Notes: generated from the letters alone by a model not told the origin. Shown: positions 9,443 to 17,997, counted from the stretch's first letter. The stretch: DNA of 64,000 nucleotides from Cellulophaga sp. HaHa_2_95 (GCF_019278565.1 NZ_CP058988.1:4340001-4404000), one strand, 5' to 3'. Translations and numbers: made by a program.

Positions 9443-10174
9443 CTATTCAAAATAAGCCAGCAAATCTTTCTTCTTTGAAGCCGAAACCAAAAGTTCCTTG
9501 CCATTAGATAGAATAACGCTCCCCCCTTTTCCTTTTACATATTTAACCACTTCATTTACATTTACTACATATGATTTATGAACTCTTGCAAAAGAAAAGT
9601 CTGCTAAGGCATCTTCAAAATACTTGAGCGTTTTACTAACTACTATCCGCTTATCGTTAATGTAAATCTCGGTATAATTATCATCTGCTTTACAATACAT
9701 AATATCTGCCACATTTAATACCTGAAAACCATCTTGTTGGGGAATAGTTATTTTACCTTCTACCGTACTTAATTTAGGCTTTAAAATTCTGTCTTCCAAA
9801 GCATTTTCTTTCTGTCTAATTTCTTTCACATAATCTACCGCCTTAATCAACTCATCTATACTAATAGGCTTCATTAAATAGTAAGCCGCATGATTGTTTA
9901 AAGCATCCATGGCGTAATTATTATAAGCCGTAACAAAAACAGTCTCAAAGGTTCTTTCGGGCACTTGTTCTAATAAATCAAAAGCATTCCCAAAGGGCAT
10001 TTCTACATCTAAAAAAACCAAATCTAATTCATTATCATGAATTAAAGCTAAGCCTTCTTTAATTGTAGCGGCCTCACCAATAAGTGTAACATCTGGACAA
10101 TATTTAGCTAAATAGTTCCGTAAAATCTCTCTACTATTCGCTTCATCTTCTACGAGAATTGCTTTCAATTTCAT
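9443..10174 (-). CDS. LytTR-type response regulator
   Basis: The protein has 243 residues: a receiver domain (1-120) with acidic pocket VEDE and phosphoacceptor Asp56 in LVFLDVEMP, then a LytTR DNA-binding domain (about 140-243) with FARVHKSYVVN. LytTR proteins bind pairs of short direct repeats about two helical turns apart. The gene begins 27 bases after the LytS-type kinase stop, so the two form a two-component pair. A candidate target with exactly this geometry lies at 12518-12548, upstream of the VWA lipoprotein gene. Confidence 0.93.
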   Translation of the reverse strand: MKLKAILVEDEANSREILRNYLAKYCPDVTLIGEAATIKEGLALIHDNELDLVFLDVEMPFGNAFDLLEQVPERTFETVFVTAYNNYAMDALNNHAAYYLMKPISIDELIKAVDYVKEIRQKENALEDRILKPKLSTVEGKITIPQQDGFQVLNVADIMYCKADDNYTEIYINDKRIVVSKTLKYFEDALADFSFARVHKSYVVNVNEVVKYVKGKGGSVILSNGKELLVSASKKKDLLAYFE

Positions 10175-10201
10175 ATGAATTATTTTATAAGATTGATTTT
10201 A

Positions 10202-12406
10202 TTACTGGTCTTTCTTTAATAAAAAAGAGACCTTTGTTCCTGTGCCATCCTCCTTATAATCAGTGATAAACACATCTACTTTATCCTTGTACATATCATT
10301 AAGAATATCAATTCTTTTTTTGATATTCCCCATGCCTTTAGATTTTTGCTTTTTCTGATTACTTGTTTTTAATTCGGCTGACCTTTTTCTTCCTATTCCA
10401 TTGTCTGAAATAGTTATTTCAATACTATTTTTAGTTTTATTCTTAACATCAACCATTAAAAAACCCTTTTCGTCTTTATACCTAAGTCCATGCCAAATAG
10501 CATTTTCAATATAAGGCTGCAATAGCATAGGAGGAATTTGATAGGAAGCTACATCTATATCCTTATCTATTTTTATTTCATAATCAAACTTATCCGAGAA
10601 GCGAGAATGCTCTAATTTGGTATAGAGTTCTAGGAGCTCTATTTCTTTAGTTAATGGGATAAAATCTTCTTCTGAATTTTCTAAAACAGCACGCATTAAC
10701 GTAGAAAACTCGCTTAGATAGCGATTAGCACTTCTTTCATCGCTCTTAGCAATATAATTATTTACAGAATTTAGTGCATTAAAGATAAAATGTGGATTCA
10801 TCTGTGTACGCAATGATTTTAAAGCTAATAAATTATTAGCTAGTTTCTGTTGTTTGTTACTTCTATAAAAGAAATACGTAGTTAACCCCAATAGTAAGAT
10901 CCCAAAAACTAAAGAATATATCAGCCACTTTTGTCGCTCCACCAATTGCTCACTCGTCAATACCAAATCATACTTACTTTGGTACAACTCTCTTTCTTTT
11001 TCTAACCCTGAAATTCTATTCTGCTTTGTAGCTATCTCTCTATTTAATCGCGTAGCTCTAGAAATTTCTTGTTCCTTTCTAACATAGAGAGTATCTACAA
11101 TACTCACATATTCTTGATAGGTTTCTAGCGCCTTATCAAAATCTCCTTGATATTTATAGACCTCTGATAGTTTTCTTGTCGCATCTTTTTGCACGACCAA
11201 ATCATCATCTACACCCGCTTCAACAATACTTTCTTGCAGGTAAGGTATTGCCTGGTCATACTTCTGTTGCGATAGTAAAGCGTTTCCTATTTTATATTTA
11301 ATACGCTGTGAAGAAATAGAGTCGGACCCTGCGTTGACTCCTGAGGTTTTTGCTACTCGTTTTTGCGGAGCACTTATATCTTTTAAATCTTCTAAACTTT
11401 TTTTACGAAGACTAACCTCTTTATCATATTCGTTCCTTTTATTATAAAAGTCGGCCACTTTTTCCTTTTCCTGTACGGCTCTTTGTGGTGCTTCATTTTT
11501 AGACAACTCTAAGGAATTATCATAATACTCCTCTGCTTCTTCTAATTGATTATCTGCCGCATAAGCATCGGCTATTTTAGAATTTAAATCTGTTATCTTA
11601 GGAGTAATTGATTTGGTTTTAGCCAAATTAAGTCCTAATGTATAATTTTCAATAGCTTTATCAGTAGCTCCTAATCCTTTATTTACATCACCCAAACCTT
11701 CATAAACTTGCGCTTTTTGAAAACTAGATAAGGTGCCTTTGTTGGCTAAGGCTGAAAATAAGGATTGTGCATTTTTATACTCTTTATTTGCTAGATAACT
11801 TTGAGCCAACAAAAGCTCTGTTTTAATAGACTCAAGAGCTAAAAGCGACTCTTTAAAGCTATTAATGGCTAAATCATACTGCTTGTGGTATTGGTAAATT
11901 TCACCTAAGGTTGAATATGATTTTGAAAGCAAGGTCTTATCTCCATTTTTTCCTATTTGCACGATAGCTTTAGTAACAAAGTCGATACTTTTTTCAATAT
12001 CTGTTTTCTTATATGAATTTGCACTGTCTAATAATTGCTGAATAGAGGTCGTATTTCTACTTTTTGAAGCGGCGGAAGATGTTTTGCTCTCTGGAATGTA
12101 ATCTCTAACACGGACATCTACATCTTCCGAACTCTTAACCACATGAGTAACCGTTTCAAAAGAAGCGCTTTCAAACATTAACTCATCTCCGATAATAGCT
12201 TTGATTCTAAATTCTCCTAAACCATTTGTCACCGTATAGCTACCACTGCTGGTGGTTACGGTTACGCCTGATATAGGCTCCCTATTATCCTCTCCTTTTA
12301 CAGACCCCTTTATCTCAAAACTAGAACCCAGGTTTTGCGCCTGTAAAAAAGTAGCAAAGCAACAGAAGAGAATTAAAAAAAATAGATTTTGCCTTTTATA
12401 CATCAT
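10202..12406 (-). CDS. LytS-type sensor histidine kinase with carboxypeptidase-regulatory-like domain and TPR repeats
   Basis: The protein has 734 residues. A signal peptide (to about residue 23, FLQA-QN) leads into a carboxypeptidase-regulatory-like beta domain (about 30-100; EIKGSVKGEDNREPISGVTV). TPR repeats follow (about 125-440), then a coiled segment, one membrane helix (about 495-515) and a LytS-family kinase domain. The H-box is QMNPHFIFNALNSV, the N-box LLQPYIENAIWHG and the G-box SDNGIGRKR. The sensing part should lie outside the cytoplasmic membrane. Its partner regulator follows directly. The beta domain is common in TonB-dependent receptors and outer-membrane proteins and uncommon at the head of a kinase, which suggests envelope sensing. 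The signal is unknown. Confidence 0.92.
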   Translation of the reverse strand: MMYKRQNLFFLILFCCFATFLQAQNLGSSFEIKGSVKGEDNREPISGVTVTTSSGSYTVTNGLGEFRIKAIIGDELMFESASFETVTHVVKSSEDVDVRVRDYIPESKTSSAASKSRNTTSIQQLLDSANSYKKTDIEKSIDFVTKAIVQIGKNGDKTLLSKSYSTLGEIYQYHKQYDLAINSFKESLLALESIKTELLLAQSYLANKEYKNAQSLFSALANKGTLSSFQKAQVYEGLGDVNKGLGATDKAIENYTLGLNLAKTKSITPKITDLNSKIADAYAADNQLEEAEEYYDNSLELSKNEAPQRAVQEKEKVADFYNKRNEYDKEVSLRKKSLEDLKDISAPQKRVAKTSGVNAGSDSISSQRIKYKIGNALLSQQKYDQAIPYLQESIVEAGVDDDLVVQKDATRKLSEVYKYQGDFDKALETYQEYVSIVDTLYVRKEQEISRATRLNREIATKQNRISGLEKERELYQSKYDLVLTSEQLVERQKWLIYSLVFGILLLGLTTYFFYRSNKQQKLANNLLALKSLRTQMNPHFIFNALNSVNNYIAKSDERSANRYLSEFSTLMRAVLENSEEDFIPLTKEIELLELYTKLEHSRFSDKFDYEIKIDKDIDVASYQIPPMLLQPYIENAIWHGLRYKDEKGFLMVDVKNKTKNSIEITISDNGIGRKRSAELKTSNQKKQKSKGMGNIKKRIDILNDMYKDKVDVFITDYKEDGTGTKVSFLLKKDQ

Positions 12407-12517
12407 TACTTAACTAAAGGATAAACTTAGTTGTTTTTCATGGCATTAAAAAATGCTGAAATAATTGATTCCTATAAAATTAGCATGGAATAGCAGGCTT
12501 TACAAAGTGAAGCAACA

Positions 12518-12548
12518 ACTTCCCTCACCCAAATAGCTACTTCCCTCA
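12518..12548. promoter_or_regulatory. Candidate LytTR operator: perfect 10-bp direct repeat
   Basis: ACTTCCCTCA occurs at 12518-12527 and again at 12539-12548, with an 11-base spacer and a 21-bp period (two helical turns). LytTR regulators such as YpdB bind direct repeats with this spacing. The site is in the 214-bp gap between the kinase gene and the divergent VWA gene, 72 bases before the latter's ATG. A near-match -7 box, TAGTTTTA, follows at 12579-12586 with no TTG at -33, as expected for an activator-dependent promoter. The rest of the gap holds nothing else I recognise. Confidence 0.55.
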
Positions 12549-12620
12549 GTACTCATTTTTTTTAAAAAAGTTTGCCGCTAGTTTTACACTAAGACAAAAA
12601 CAATTTAAACATATAATAAC

Positions 12621-13826
12621 ATGAAAAATATTACAAGAATTATTGGATTAAGTTTTTTGGCTCTTGCCGCCACAACGGTATATGGTTGCGAAGCAAAAGT
12701 AAAAAAAGACCCCACAACGCCGGTTATTGCACAAGCGCATGCCCCGGTAACACACAAGCACATTAATAATACCGTTAAAATTGCATTATTGTTAGACACT
12801 AGTAATAGTATGGACGGATTAATCGATCAGGCGAAATCACAGCTTTGGGATATCGTTAATAAATTTGCCTATGTAAAAGCACGCTGCGGGAATGATACAA
12901 ATCATGATTATATAAGGCCAAATTTAGAAATTGCCTTGTACCAATATGGCAATGACAATTTATCTTCGAGCGAAGGATACATCCAACAAGTATTAGGGTT
13001 CAGTGGTGATCTTGATGAAATATCAGAAAAATTATTCTCTCTGAATACCAATGGTGGTGAAGAATATTGCGGACAAGTAATTCAAACATCCTTAAACCAA
13101 TTAGATTGGGGTAAAAATGCAGATAATTTAAAAATGATTTTCATTGCTGGGAATGAGCCTTTTACCCAAGGAAAATTAAACTACAAAGATGCGGTTACTA
13201 ATGCTACCGAAAAAGATGTAATGATCAATACTATTTTCTGTGGCAACTACCAACAAGGAGTTTCTAGCCAATGGAAAAATGGCGCTACGCTAACAGGTGG
13301 CGATTATATGGCTATTGACCATAACAAACATGTTGTACATATTGACACCCCATATGATGCTAAAATTGTAAGCTTAAATTCAAAATTAAATACTACGTAT
13401 ATTGCTTACGGTAGCTTGGGGCAAGCTAAATTGGAAAAGCAGTACACGCAAGATAGCAATGCCATGGAAGTTGAGGAAGCTGTTGCGGTAAAAAGAGCGG
13501 TTAGCAAGAGCTCTAGACTGTATAACAACGCAACTTGGGATTTAGTGGATGCAGCAGACGATAAAGAATTTGATGCTTCAACCTTGAAAAAAGAACAGCT
13601 ACCTGCTGCTTTGAAAAATAAGTCTGACAAAGAAATCGTGAAATACATCAGTGTAAAAAAAGAAGAACGGACTGCCATTCAATCCGAAATTAGAGAACTG
13701 AATAAGAAACGTGAGCAGTTTATCACACAAAATCAAACTGATGGAAATCAAGGAGAATTAGAAAATGCGATGCTATCTGCTATAAAAAAGCAGGCAGAAA
13801 GAAAGAATTACAAATGGGATGAGTAA
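12621..13826 (+). CDS. VWA domain-containing probable lipoprotein
   Basis: The protein has 401 residues. A hydrophobic signal segment ends TTVYGC (Cys23); the lipobox is imperfect because of Tyr at -2. A von Willebrand factor A domain follows (about 50-250) with the metal-ion-dependent adhesion site start LLLDTSNSM (DxSxS). It contains several cysteines (ARCG, EEYCG, IFCGN) that could form disulfides. The C-terminal about 80 residues are charged and helical (KKEERTAIQSEIRELNKKR). It is divergent from a LytTR two-component system, with a candidate operator between, so it may be a target. The function is unknown; protein-protein contact in the periplasm is the usual VWA role. Confidence 0.85.
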   Translation: MKNITRIIGLSFLALAATTVYGCEAKVKKDPTTPVIAQAHAPVTHKHINNTVKIALLLDTSNSMDGLIDQAKSQLWDIVNKFAYVKARCGNDTNHDYIRPNLEIALYQYGNDNLSSSEGYIQQVLGFSGDLDEISEKLFSLNTNGGEEYCGQVIQTSLNQLDWGKNADNLKMIFIAGNEPFTQGKLNYKDAVTNATEKDVMINTIFCGNYQQGVSSQWKNGATLTGGDYMAIDHNKHVVHIDTPYDAKIVSLNSKLNTTYIAYGSLGQAKLEKQYTQDSNAMEVEEAVAVKRAVSKSSRLYNNATWDLVDAADDKEFDASTLKKEQLPAALKNKSDKEIVKYISVKKEERTAIQSEIRELNKKREQFITQNQTDGNQGELENAMLSAIKKQAERKNYKWDE

Positions 13827-13846
13827 TTCATAATTATACAAAATGC

Positions 13847-13882
13847 AAAAAAACCTGTAGCTTTCGCTACAGGTTTTTTTTT
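13847..13882. terminator. Bidirectional terminator between VWA gene and porP/sprF
   Basis: 10-bp perfect stem (13852-13861 with 13866-13875, loop TTTC), flanked by an A-run on the left and a T-run on the right, between convergent genes. Confidence 0.9.
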
Positions 13883-13899
13883 ATATATTTTTTATTTTA

Positions 13900-14916
13900 T
13901 TAGTAATTAGCGGCTGGACATTTACAATCATATCTTTTCTCTGATTGCAAGAAGTCATACCCAAGGGTAATCTGATGAAAACCACCATTATCAAAACGGA
14001 TATCTCCCATTTGATAGGAGTAGTTATAAGACACCATGAAATTTTTGTAATTAACCCCAACTATTGGCGTAATTAACTGCAAACGTTGTTCTCCAAAATC
14101 GGTTCCCGTAGTATACTGCGCTCCATCAAAACTTCTGCGGTATGAAATACCACCCCAAACTTTTCCGAAATCTACATCCTTATATACTTTCGCATTAAAA
14201 TCCATTGATTTTTCTTGTGTAAAATCGGTCATTTGAAACATTAACGAAGGCTCTAACTGCCACTCTCCACGACCAAAAACATACCCAACAGAAAATAAGT
14301 ATCTTCTTAAATTATCAATTTCTGGCACCGCAGGGTTATCATCTCTATCTTTATAATATAAATTACGCTTGCTACTTAATACATTTAAAATAGAGGCATG
14401 TGCATAAAACTCTAAGTAATTATAAGACATTCCTAAATCTGTATTAAAATAGGTTGCACTTATCTTAGAACCAACCACTGCCGGATCTGGTATTACTGAT
14501 CTAAACTCTGATTCATCTAAACTACTTTGTAAAACTGTACCACTTAAGCCAAAAGAAAGCTGGTTTAAATTACGTGCATCGCCACCAAATCTTAAATGGT
14601 GCGCATAAGTAAATTTTACACCTGTTTGTGAATGATACCCATTTGCATCATTAAAAATTATAGCACCAACACCGCTTTTCTCACTAACTCTAAAATGAGC
14701 ATTCAAGGTTTGTAAATTTGGAGCGTCGTCTACATCAAACCACTGCTTTCTAGCGGTAAGTCTAATTTTACCACCTTCACCAATACCTGCCATAGCAGGA
14801 TGAACTAAGTAATAGTTATCAGATAAGTAATCAAAATAAACTGGGATGCCTTCTTGTGCTTTGGTCGGAGCTACAAACAATACTAAGAGTAGCGTTATTA
14901 AGTAAAACTTTTTCAT
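13900..14916 (-). CDS. PorP/SprF family type IX secretion membrane protein (orphan)
   Basis: The protein has 338 residues with a signal peptide ending VAPTKA-QE. The family pattern follows: YFDYLSDNYYLVHPAMAGIG, then RLTARKQWF. A beta-barrel with many alternating strands makes up the rest, ending in a short cysteine-containing tail (YDCKCPAANY). Unlike the copy at 4392-5366 it has no OmpA-family or type B substrate gene beside it. It is transcribed from a well-formed promoter of its own at 14951-14980 and ends at a shared bidirectional terminator. It may serve a substrate encoded elsewhere. Confidence 0.88.
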   Translation of the reverse strand: MKKFYLITLLLVLFVAPTKAQEGIPVYFDYLSDNYYLVHPAMAGIGEGGKIRLTARKQWFDVDDAPNLQTLNAHFRVSEKSGVGAIIFNDANGYHSQTGVKFTYAHHLRFGGDARNLNQLSFGLSGTVLQSSLDESEFRSVIPDPAVVGSKISATYFNTDLGMSYNYLEFYAHASILNVLSSKRNLYYKDRDDNPAVPEIDNLRRYLFSVGYVFGRGEWQLEPSLMFQMTDFTQEKSMDFNAKVYKDVDFGKVWGGISYRRSFDGAQYTTGTDFGEQRLQLITPIVGVNYKNFMVSYNYSYQMGDIRFDNGGFHQITLGYDFLQSEKRYDCKCPAANY

Positions 14917-14950
14917 TTATAGGTTTAAAGAGTAGTGTGTTCTAATTTTC

Positions 14951-14980
14951 CAAATATAAAGTATAACGTCTTAAATACAA
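14951..14980 (-). promoter_or_regulatory. Bacteroidota sigma-A promoter for orphan porP/sprF
   Basis: On the minus strand TTG (14980-14978), a 19-base spacer and TATATTTG (14958-14951) match the TTG-N17-23-TAnnTTTG consensus. The -7 box ends 35 bases before the ATG. Confidence 0.65.
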
Positions 14981-15007
14981 CATTATTATATATAGCTATA
15001 GTGCCAA

Positions 15008-15015
15008 TAACTTTG
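15008..15015 (+). promoter_or_regulatory. Bacteroidota -7 box for the nifU-like gene
   Basis: TAACTTTG is a perfect TAnnTTTG match 27 bases before the ATG at 15043. No TTG lies at the -33 distance. It rules out the longer reading frame that starts at 14935, upstream of the box. Confidence 0.5.
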
Positions 15016-15042
15016 TATTTTTGCTGTAAAAATAAAATCAAG

Positions 15043-15945
15043 ATGAAAGAGTTTACGATAACTATTGTAGAAACTAATAATCCAGCCATACTTAAGTTCG
15101 ATACGAACCACTTTATTACTAAAAGCAACAATTACGAATATAAAGATATTGATGAGGCTAAAAATTCTCCTTTAGCACAACAATTATTTTATTTACCCTT
15201 TGTAAAAACCGTGTATATCTCTGCAAATTTCATTGCTTTAGAACGTTTCAGCATTGTAGAATGGAGTGATGTTCAGGACGAAGTTGCACAACAACTAGTA
15301 GAGTACTTAAACAGTGGAGAGCCTATAGTTTTTGAAGATAAAGACCCTAAAAAAGTACCCGCTACAGTTTACGCTGAAAGCACACCCAATCCTGCGGTAA
15401 TGAAATTTGTTTCTAACAAAACTATTGTACCGACAGCTTTTGAGTTTAAAAATATTGACGAGGCAAAAGACTCTGATTTAGCGAAAAAACTATTTCACCT
15501 TCCTTTTGTAAAAGAAGTTTTCTTTGATGAAAATTATGTATCTGTTACTAAATATGAAGTGGCAGATTGGAATGAGGTTACTTTTGACATCAGAGAATTA
15601 ATCAGAAATTTCATAGGAGACGGTCTTGAAGTAGTCTCTGCAGAAAGTGTGGTTAAGAAAAAGGCTGAAGCTCCAAAAACTCAGCTTCAAGATGCTAATG
15701 TTGACGATACTTCAAAAAAAATAATTGACATTTTAGAAGAGTATGTAAAACCCGCTGTTGCTAGTGATGGTGGTAATATTATGTTTAAGTCCTACGATAA
15801 AGAAAGTAAGACGGTAAATGTAATTTTACAAGGTGCTTGTAGCGGTTGTCCTTCTTCTACTTTTACCCTTAAAAATGGAATTGAAAACATGCTTAAAGAA
15901 ATGATGACAGATCACGTAGAGCACGTTGTTGCTATAAATGGCTAA
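15043..15945 (+). CDS. NifU-family Fe-S scaffold protein with duplicated Nfu N-terminal domain
   Basis: The protein has 300 residues from the ATG at 15043. Two homologous Nfu N-terminal-type domains (about 1-85 and about 105-190) share NPA(I/V)xKF, IDEAKxSxLAxxLFxLPFVK and a tryptophan near the end. The C-terminal NifU domain (about 220-300) has the cluster-binding pair in GACSGCPSS (CxxC). It should carry and deliver Fe-S clusters in the cytosol. Most Nfu proteins have one N-terminal domain; the doubled form is less usual. A longer frame begins at 14935 but includes the promoter box. Confidence 0.92.
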   Translation: MKEFTITIVETNNPAILKFDTNHFITKSNNYEYKDIDEAKNSPLAQQLFYLPFVKTVYISANFIALERFSIVEWSDVQDEVAQQLVEYLNSGEPIVFEDKDPKKVPATVYAESTPNPAVMKFVSNKTIVPTAFEFKNIDEAKDSDLAKKLFHLPFVKEVFFDENYVSVTKYEVADWNEVTFDIRELIRNFIGDGLEVVSAESVVKKKAEAPKTQLQDANVDDTSKKIIDILEEYVKPAVASDGGNIMFKSYDKESKTVNVILQGACSGCPSSTFTLKNGIENMLKEMMTDHVEHVVAING

Positions 15946-16040
15946 GATTTTCTTTTACAGCAAATAATTTTCCTACAAAAATACCATAATCGATTTGAAA
16001 TTTCTTACTTTTAAGGAAACACAAAAAACAAATAATCATT

Positions 16041-16241
16041 ATGGCAATTTTAAAAGTAATTGAAGTTTTAGCAAATTCTGAGAAAAGTTGGGAAGATGCA
16101 ACTAAAAAAGCAGTAGCTCAGGCATCAAAAAGTGTGAAAAATATTCGTTCTGTATATGTTAACGAGCAAAGTGCTTCTGTTGAAGACGGGGAAGTAAAAG
16201 ATTTTAGAGTGAATGTAAAAATTACCTTTGAAATAAAATAG
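16041..16241 (+). CDS. Dodecin family protein
   Basis: The protein has 66 residues, the family size. Pattern: VIEVLANSEKSWEDATKKAV, then KNIRSVYVNEQSASV and a final beta strand FRVNVKITFEI. Dodecins form hollow dodecamers that bind flavin or CoA and buffer free flavin. It is followed 21 bases later by a clear terminator. Confidence 0.93.
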   Translation: MAILKVIEVLANSEKSWEDATKKAVAQASKSVKNIRSVYVNEQSASVEDGEVKDFRVNVKITFEIK

Positions 16242-16262
16242 TTCCCTCTCTAAAAAAGTATG

Positions 16263-16288
16263 AAAAGCGCATTTTATGCGCTTTTTTT
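16263..16288 (+). terminator. Terminator after dodecin
   Basis: 8-bp stem AAAAGCGC/GCGCTTTT (16263-16270 with 16278-16285) followed by a T-run. Confidence 0.85.
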
Positions 16289-16354
16289 ATGCCCTGAAAT
16301 TGTAATAACCGTATAAATGACGCTAATAAGACAACTTTTGCCGTAATCCCACGG

Positions 16355-16390
16355 TTTGATAGGATTTTAATTTCTTATGAAGTTACTTTG
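16355..16390 (+). promoter_or_regulatory. Possible sigma-A promoter for mscS
   Basis: TTTG at 16355-16358 and TTACTTTG at 16383-16390 (one mismatch to TAnnTTTG), 24 bases apart, slightly longer than usual. The -7 element lies 37 bases before the ATG. Confidence 0.35.
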
Positions 16391-16427
16391 CCCTGAAAGA
16401 GAAAGTACAATACAATAAAATAATAAC

Positions 16428-17246
16428 ATGGAAAAACTTACAGATTATCAAGAACACATAGACAATGCCATTAATTGGATTTGGGCAGCATTACCCAATC
16501 TAATTCTTGCCATTTTTATCTTTATAATCGGATTGTGGCTTATTAAAATGATCAATAAGATGGTCCGCAAATTCTTTGTTAAGCACGACTATGATCCTTC
16601 CTTAGAAAGCTTTTTACAAAGTCTTATTAGTATAGGATTGAAAATAACCTTATTCGTACTTGTTATTACACAGCTAGGCGTGCAATCTTCTTCGCTAGTT
16701 GCCATAATTGGTGCTGCAGGTCTTGCTATTGGTTTAGCTTTGCAAGGTTCTCTAGCAAACTTTGCAGGTGGCGTATTAATCTTAATATTTAAACCCTTTA
16801 AGGTTGGTGATTTCATTGCTGCTCAAGGCGTAGATGGTACCGTTAAAGAAATTTCTATATTCACTACAAAATTAAGCACCTTCGGAAATCAAATTGTAAT
16901 TGTTCCTAATGGGCAACTCTCAAATAATAACATTACTAATTATAACGCACAAGATACGCGTAGAGATAAAATATCTATCGGTATTGGATATAGCTCTGAT
17001 TTAAAAAAGGCTAAAGATGTACTTTTAAAAATTTGTGCTGATAATGAAACTATTTTTAAAGACCCAGCGCCTGTAGTTTATGTAGATGAATTGGCAGATA
17101 GTTCTGTAAATCTTACGCTGCGTTTTTGGGCTAATAATGCTGATTTCTGGGAAGCACATTTCTTTGTGATGGAACAAACCAAACTTAGATTTGACGAGGA
17201 AGGTATTGAAATTCCTTTCCCACAAGTGGTACAATACAATAAGTAG
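16428..17246 (+). CDS. Small-conductance mechanosensitive channel (MscS family)
   Basis: The protein has 272 residues, close to E. coli MscS. Three membrane helices (about 17-40, 60-85, 88-120) are followed by the MscS beta domain and a mixed C-terminal domain. The pore helix is Gly/Ala-rich (IIGAAGLAIGLALQGSLANF) and continues into GGVLILIFKPFKVGDFI, the family signature. It releases solutes on hypo-osmotic shock through the cytoplasmic membrane. It is convergent with tsaB with only 2 bases between stop codons. Confidence 0.95.
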   Translation: MEKLTDYQEHIDNAINWIWAALPNLILAIFIFIIGLWLIKMINKMVRKFFVKHDYDPSLESFLQSLISIGLKITLFVLVITQLGVQSSSLVAIIGAAGLAIGLALQGSLANFAGGVLILIFKPFKVGDFIAAQGVDGTVKEISIFTTKLSTFGNQIVIVPNGQLSNNNITNYNAQDTRRDKISIGIGYSSDLKKAKDVLLKICADNETIFKDPAPVVYVDELADSSVNLTLRFWANNADFWEAHFFVMEQTKLRFDEEGIEIPFPQVVQYNK

Positions 17247-17248
17247 AT

Positions 17249-17923
17249 CTAGGCTTTCTTTTTAAGAAGTATAAAGTCTTTTAAATAATAAGGTTCAAAG
17301 TAAGCAACATTTTCAAGGTTGTTTTCTTTGAACTTTTTATAGGATAGCATAGCCATTTCTTTTGCGGATGGTACCACGGTAGTATCAAAACTAAAATTAG
17401 GGTGGGACAATGTATCCTTACATTTCTGAGCACCGCTCCCTAATATGAGCACTTTACCTTTTGCTGCATACTCCTGAAATGAATTTTCATCAATAATTTC
17501 AGCTTTCGTTTCCCTAATCTCTTCCATATCTTGGTTAAAAACACTGGAGTAGACTTCCATGCGGCGCGCATCTAAAACTGGAATAACAAAATTTACTTCA
17601 GCATCGTTAGCCTGGCTTGCCATACTTTCTAAAGTAGGAATAGCTATTAAAGGTATGTCCAATGCAAAACACAAGCCCTTAGCTGCAGAAACACCAATAC
17701 GAAGACCTGTATACGATCCTGGACCTTTACTGACTGCCACAGCGTCTATATCAGCCATTTGTAAAGAAGCCATTTGCAATGTTTCTTCTATAAACACATG
17801 CAATTGCTCTGCATGAGAATATGCCGCGCTATCAAATTCTTTAATCGCCAACAAGTTTCCATTTTCAGCTATGCTCACAGAACAGTTTGTAGTCGCTGTT
17901 TCTAAATTTAAAAGTAGTGCCAT
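17249..17923 (-). CDS. tsaB: tRNA threonylcarbamoyladenosine biosynthesis protein TsaB
   Basis: The protein has 224 residues from ATG 17923 (LLLNLETATTNCSVS at the N-terminus, the normal family start; a longer frame to 17965 adds an unrelated hydrophobic lead). ASKHA fold with SKGPGSYTGLRIG and AAKGLCFALDIPLI. TsaB binds TsaD in the enzyme that makes t6A37 on ANN-decoding tRNAs. It follows the efflux operon on the same strand, separated from it by a terminator. Confidence 0.95.
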   Translation of the reverse strand: MALLLNLETATTNCSVSIAENGNLLAIKEFDSAAYSHAEQLHVFIEETLQMASLQMADIDAVAVSKGPGSYTGLRIGVSAAKGLCFALDIPLIAIPTLESMASQANDAEVNFVIPVLDARRMEVYSSVFNQDMEEIRETKAEIIDENSFQEYAAKGKVLILGSGAQKCKDTLSHPNFSFDTTVVPSAKEMAMLSYKKFKENNLENVAYFEPYYLKDFILLKKKA

Positions 17924-17962
17924 AATAGCTGCAAAGATACATGCATGAATGAAATTTAAAAA

Positions 17963-17997
17963 CAAAAAAAAGACCCATAATTTAATATGGATCTTTT
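17963..17997 (-). terminator. Terminator of the efflux operon
   Basis: Near-perfect 12-bp stem (AAAAGACCCATA against TATGGATCTTTT, one mismatch) with a T-run on the minus strand, 21 bases after the tolC-like stop. Confidence 0.8.

Noticed and set aside
12605..12799. Minus-strand 64-residue hydrophobic frame across the VWA gene start
   Set aside because: It is the complement of the VWA signal peptide region; hydrophobicity is a side effect of the opposite strand's composition.
14935..15945. Start of the nifU-like gene at 14935
   Set aside because: The extra residues look like translated promoter region, and a perfect -7 box lies at 15008-15015.
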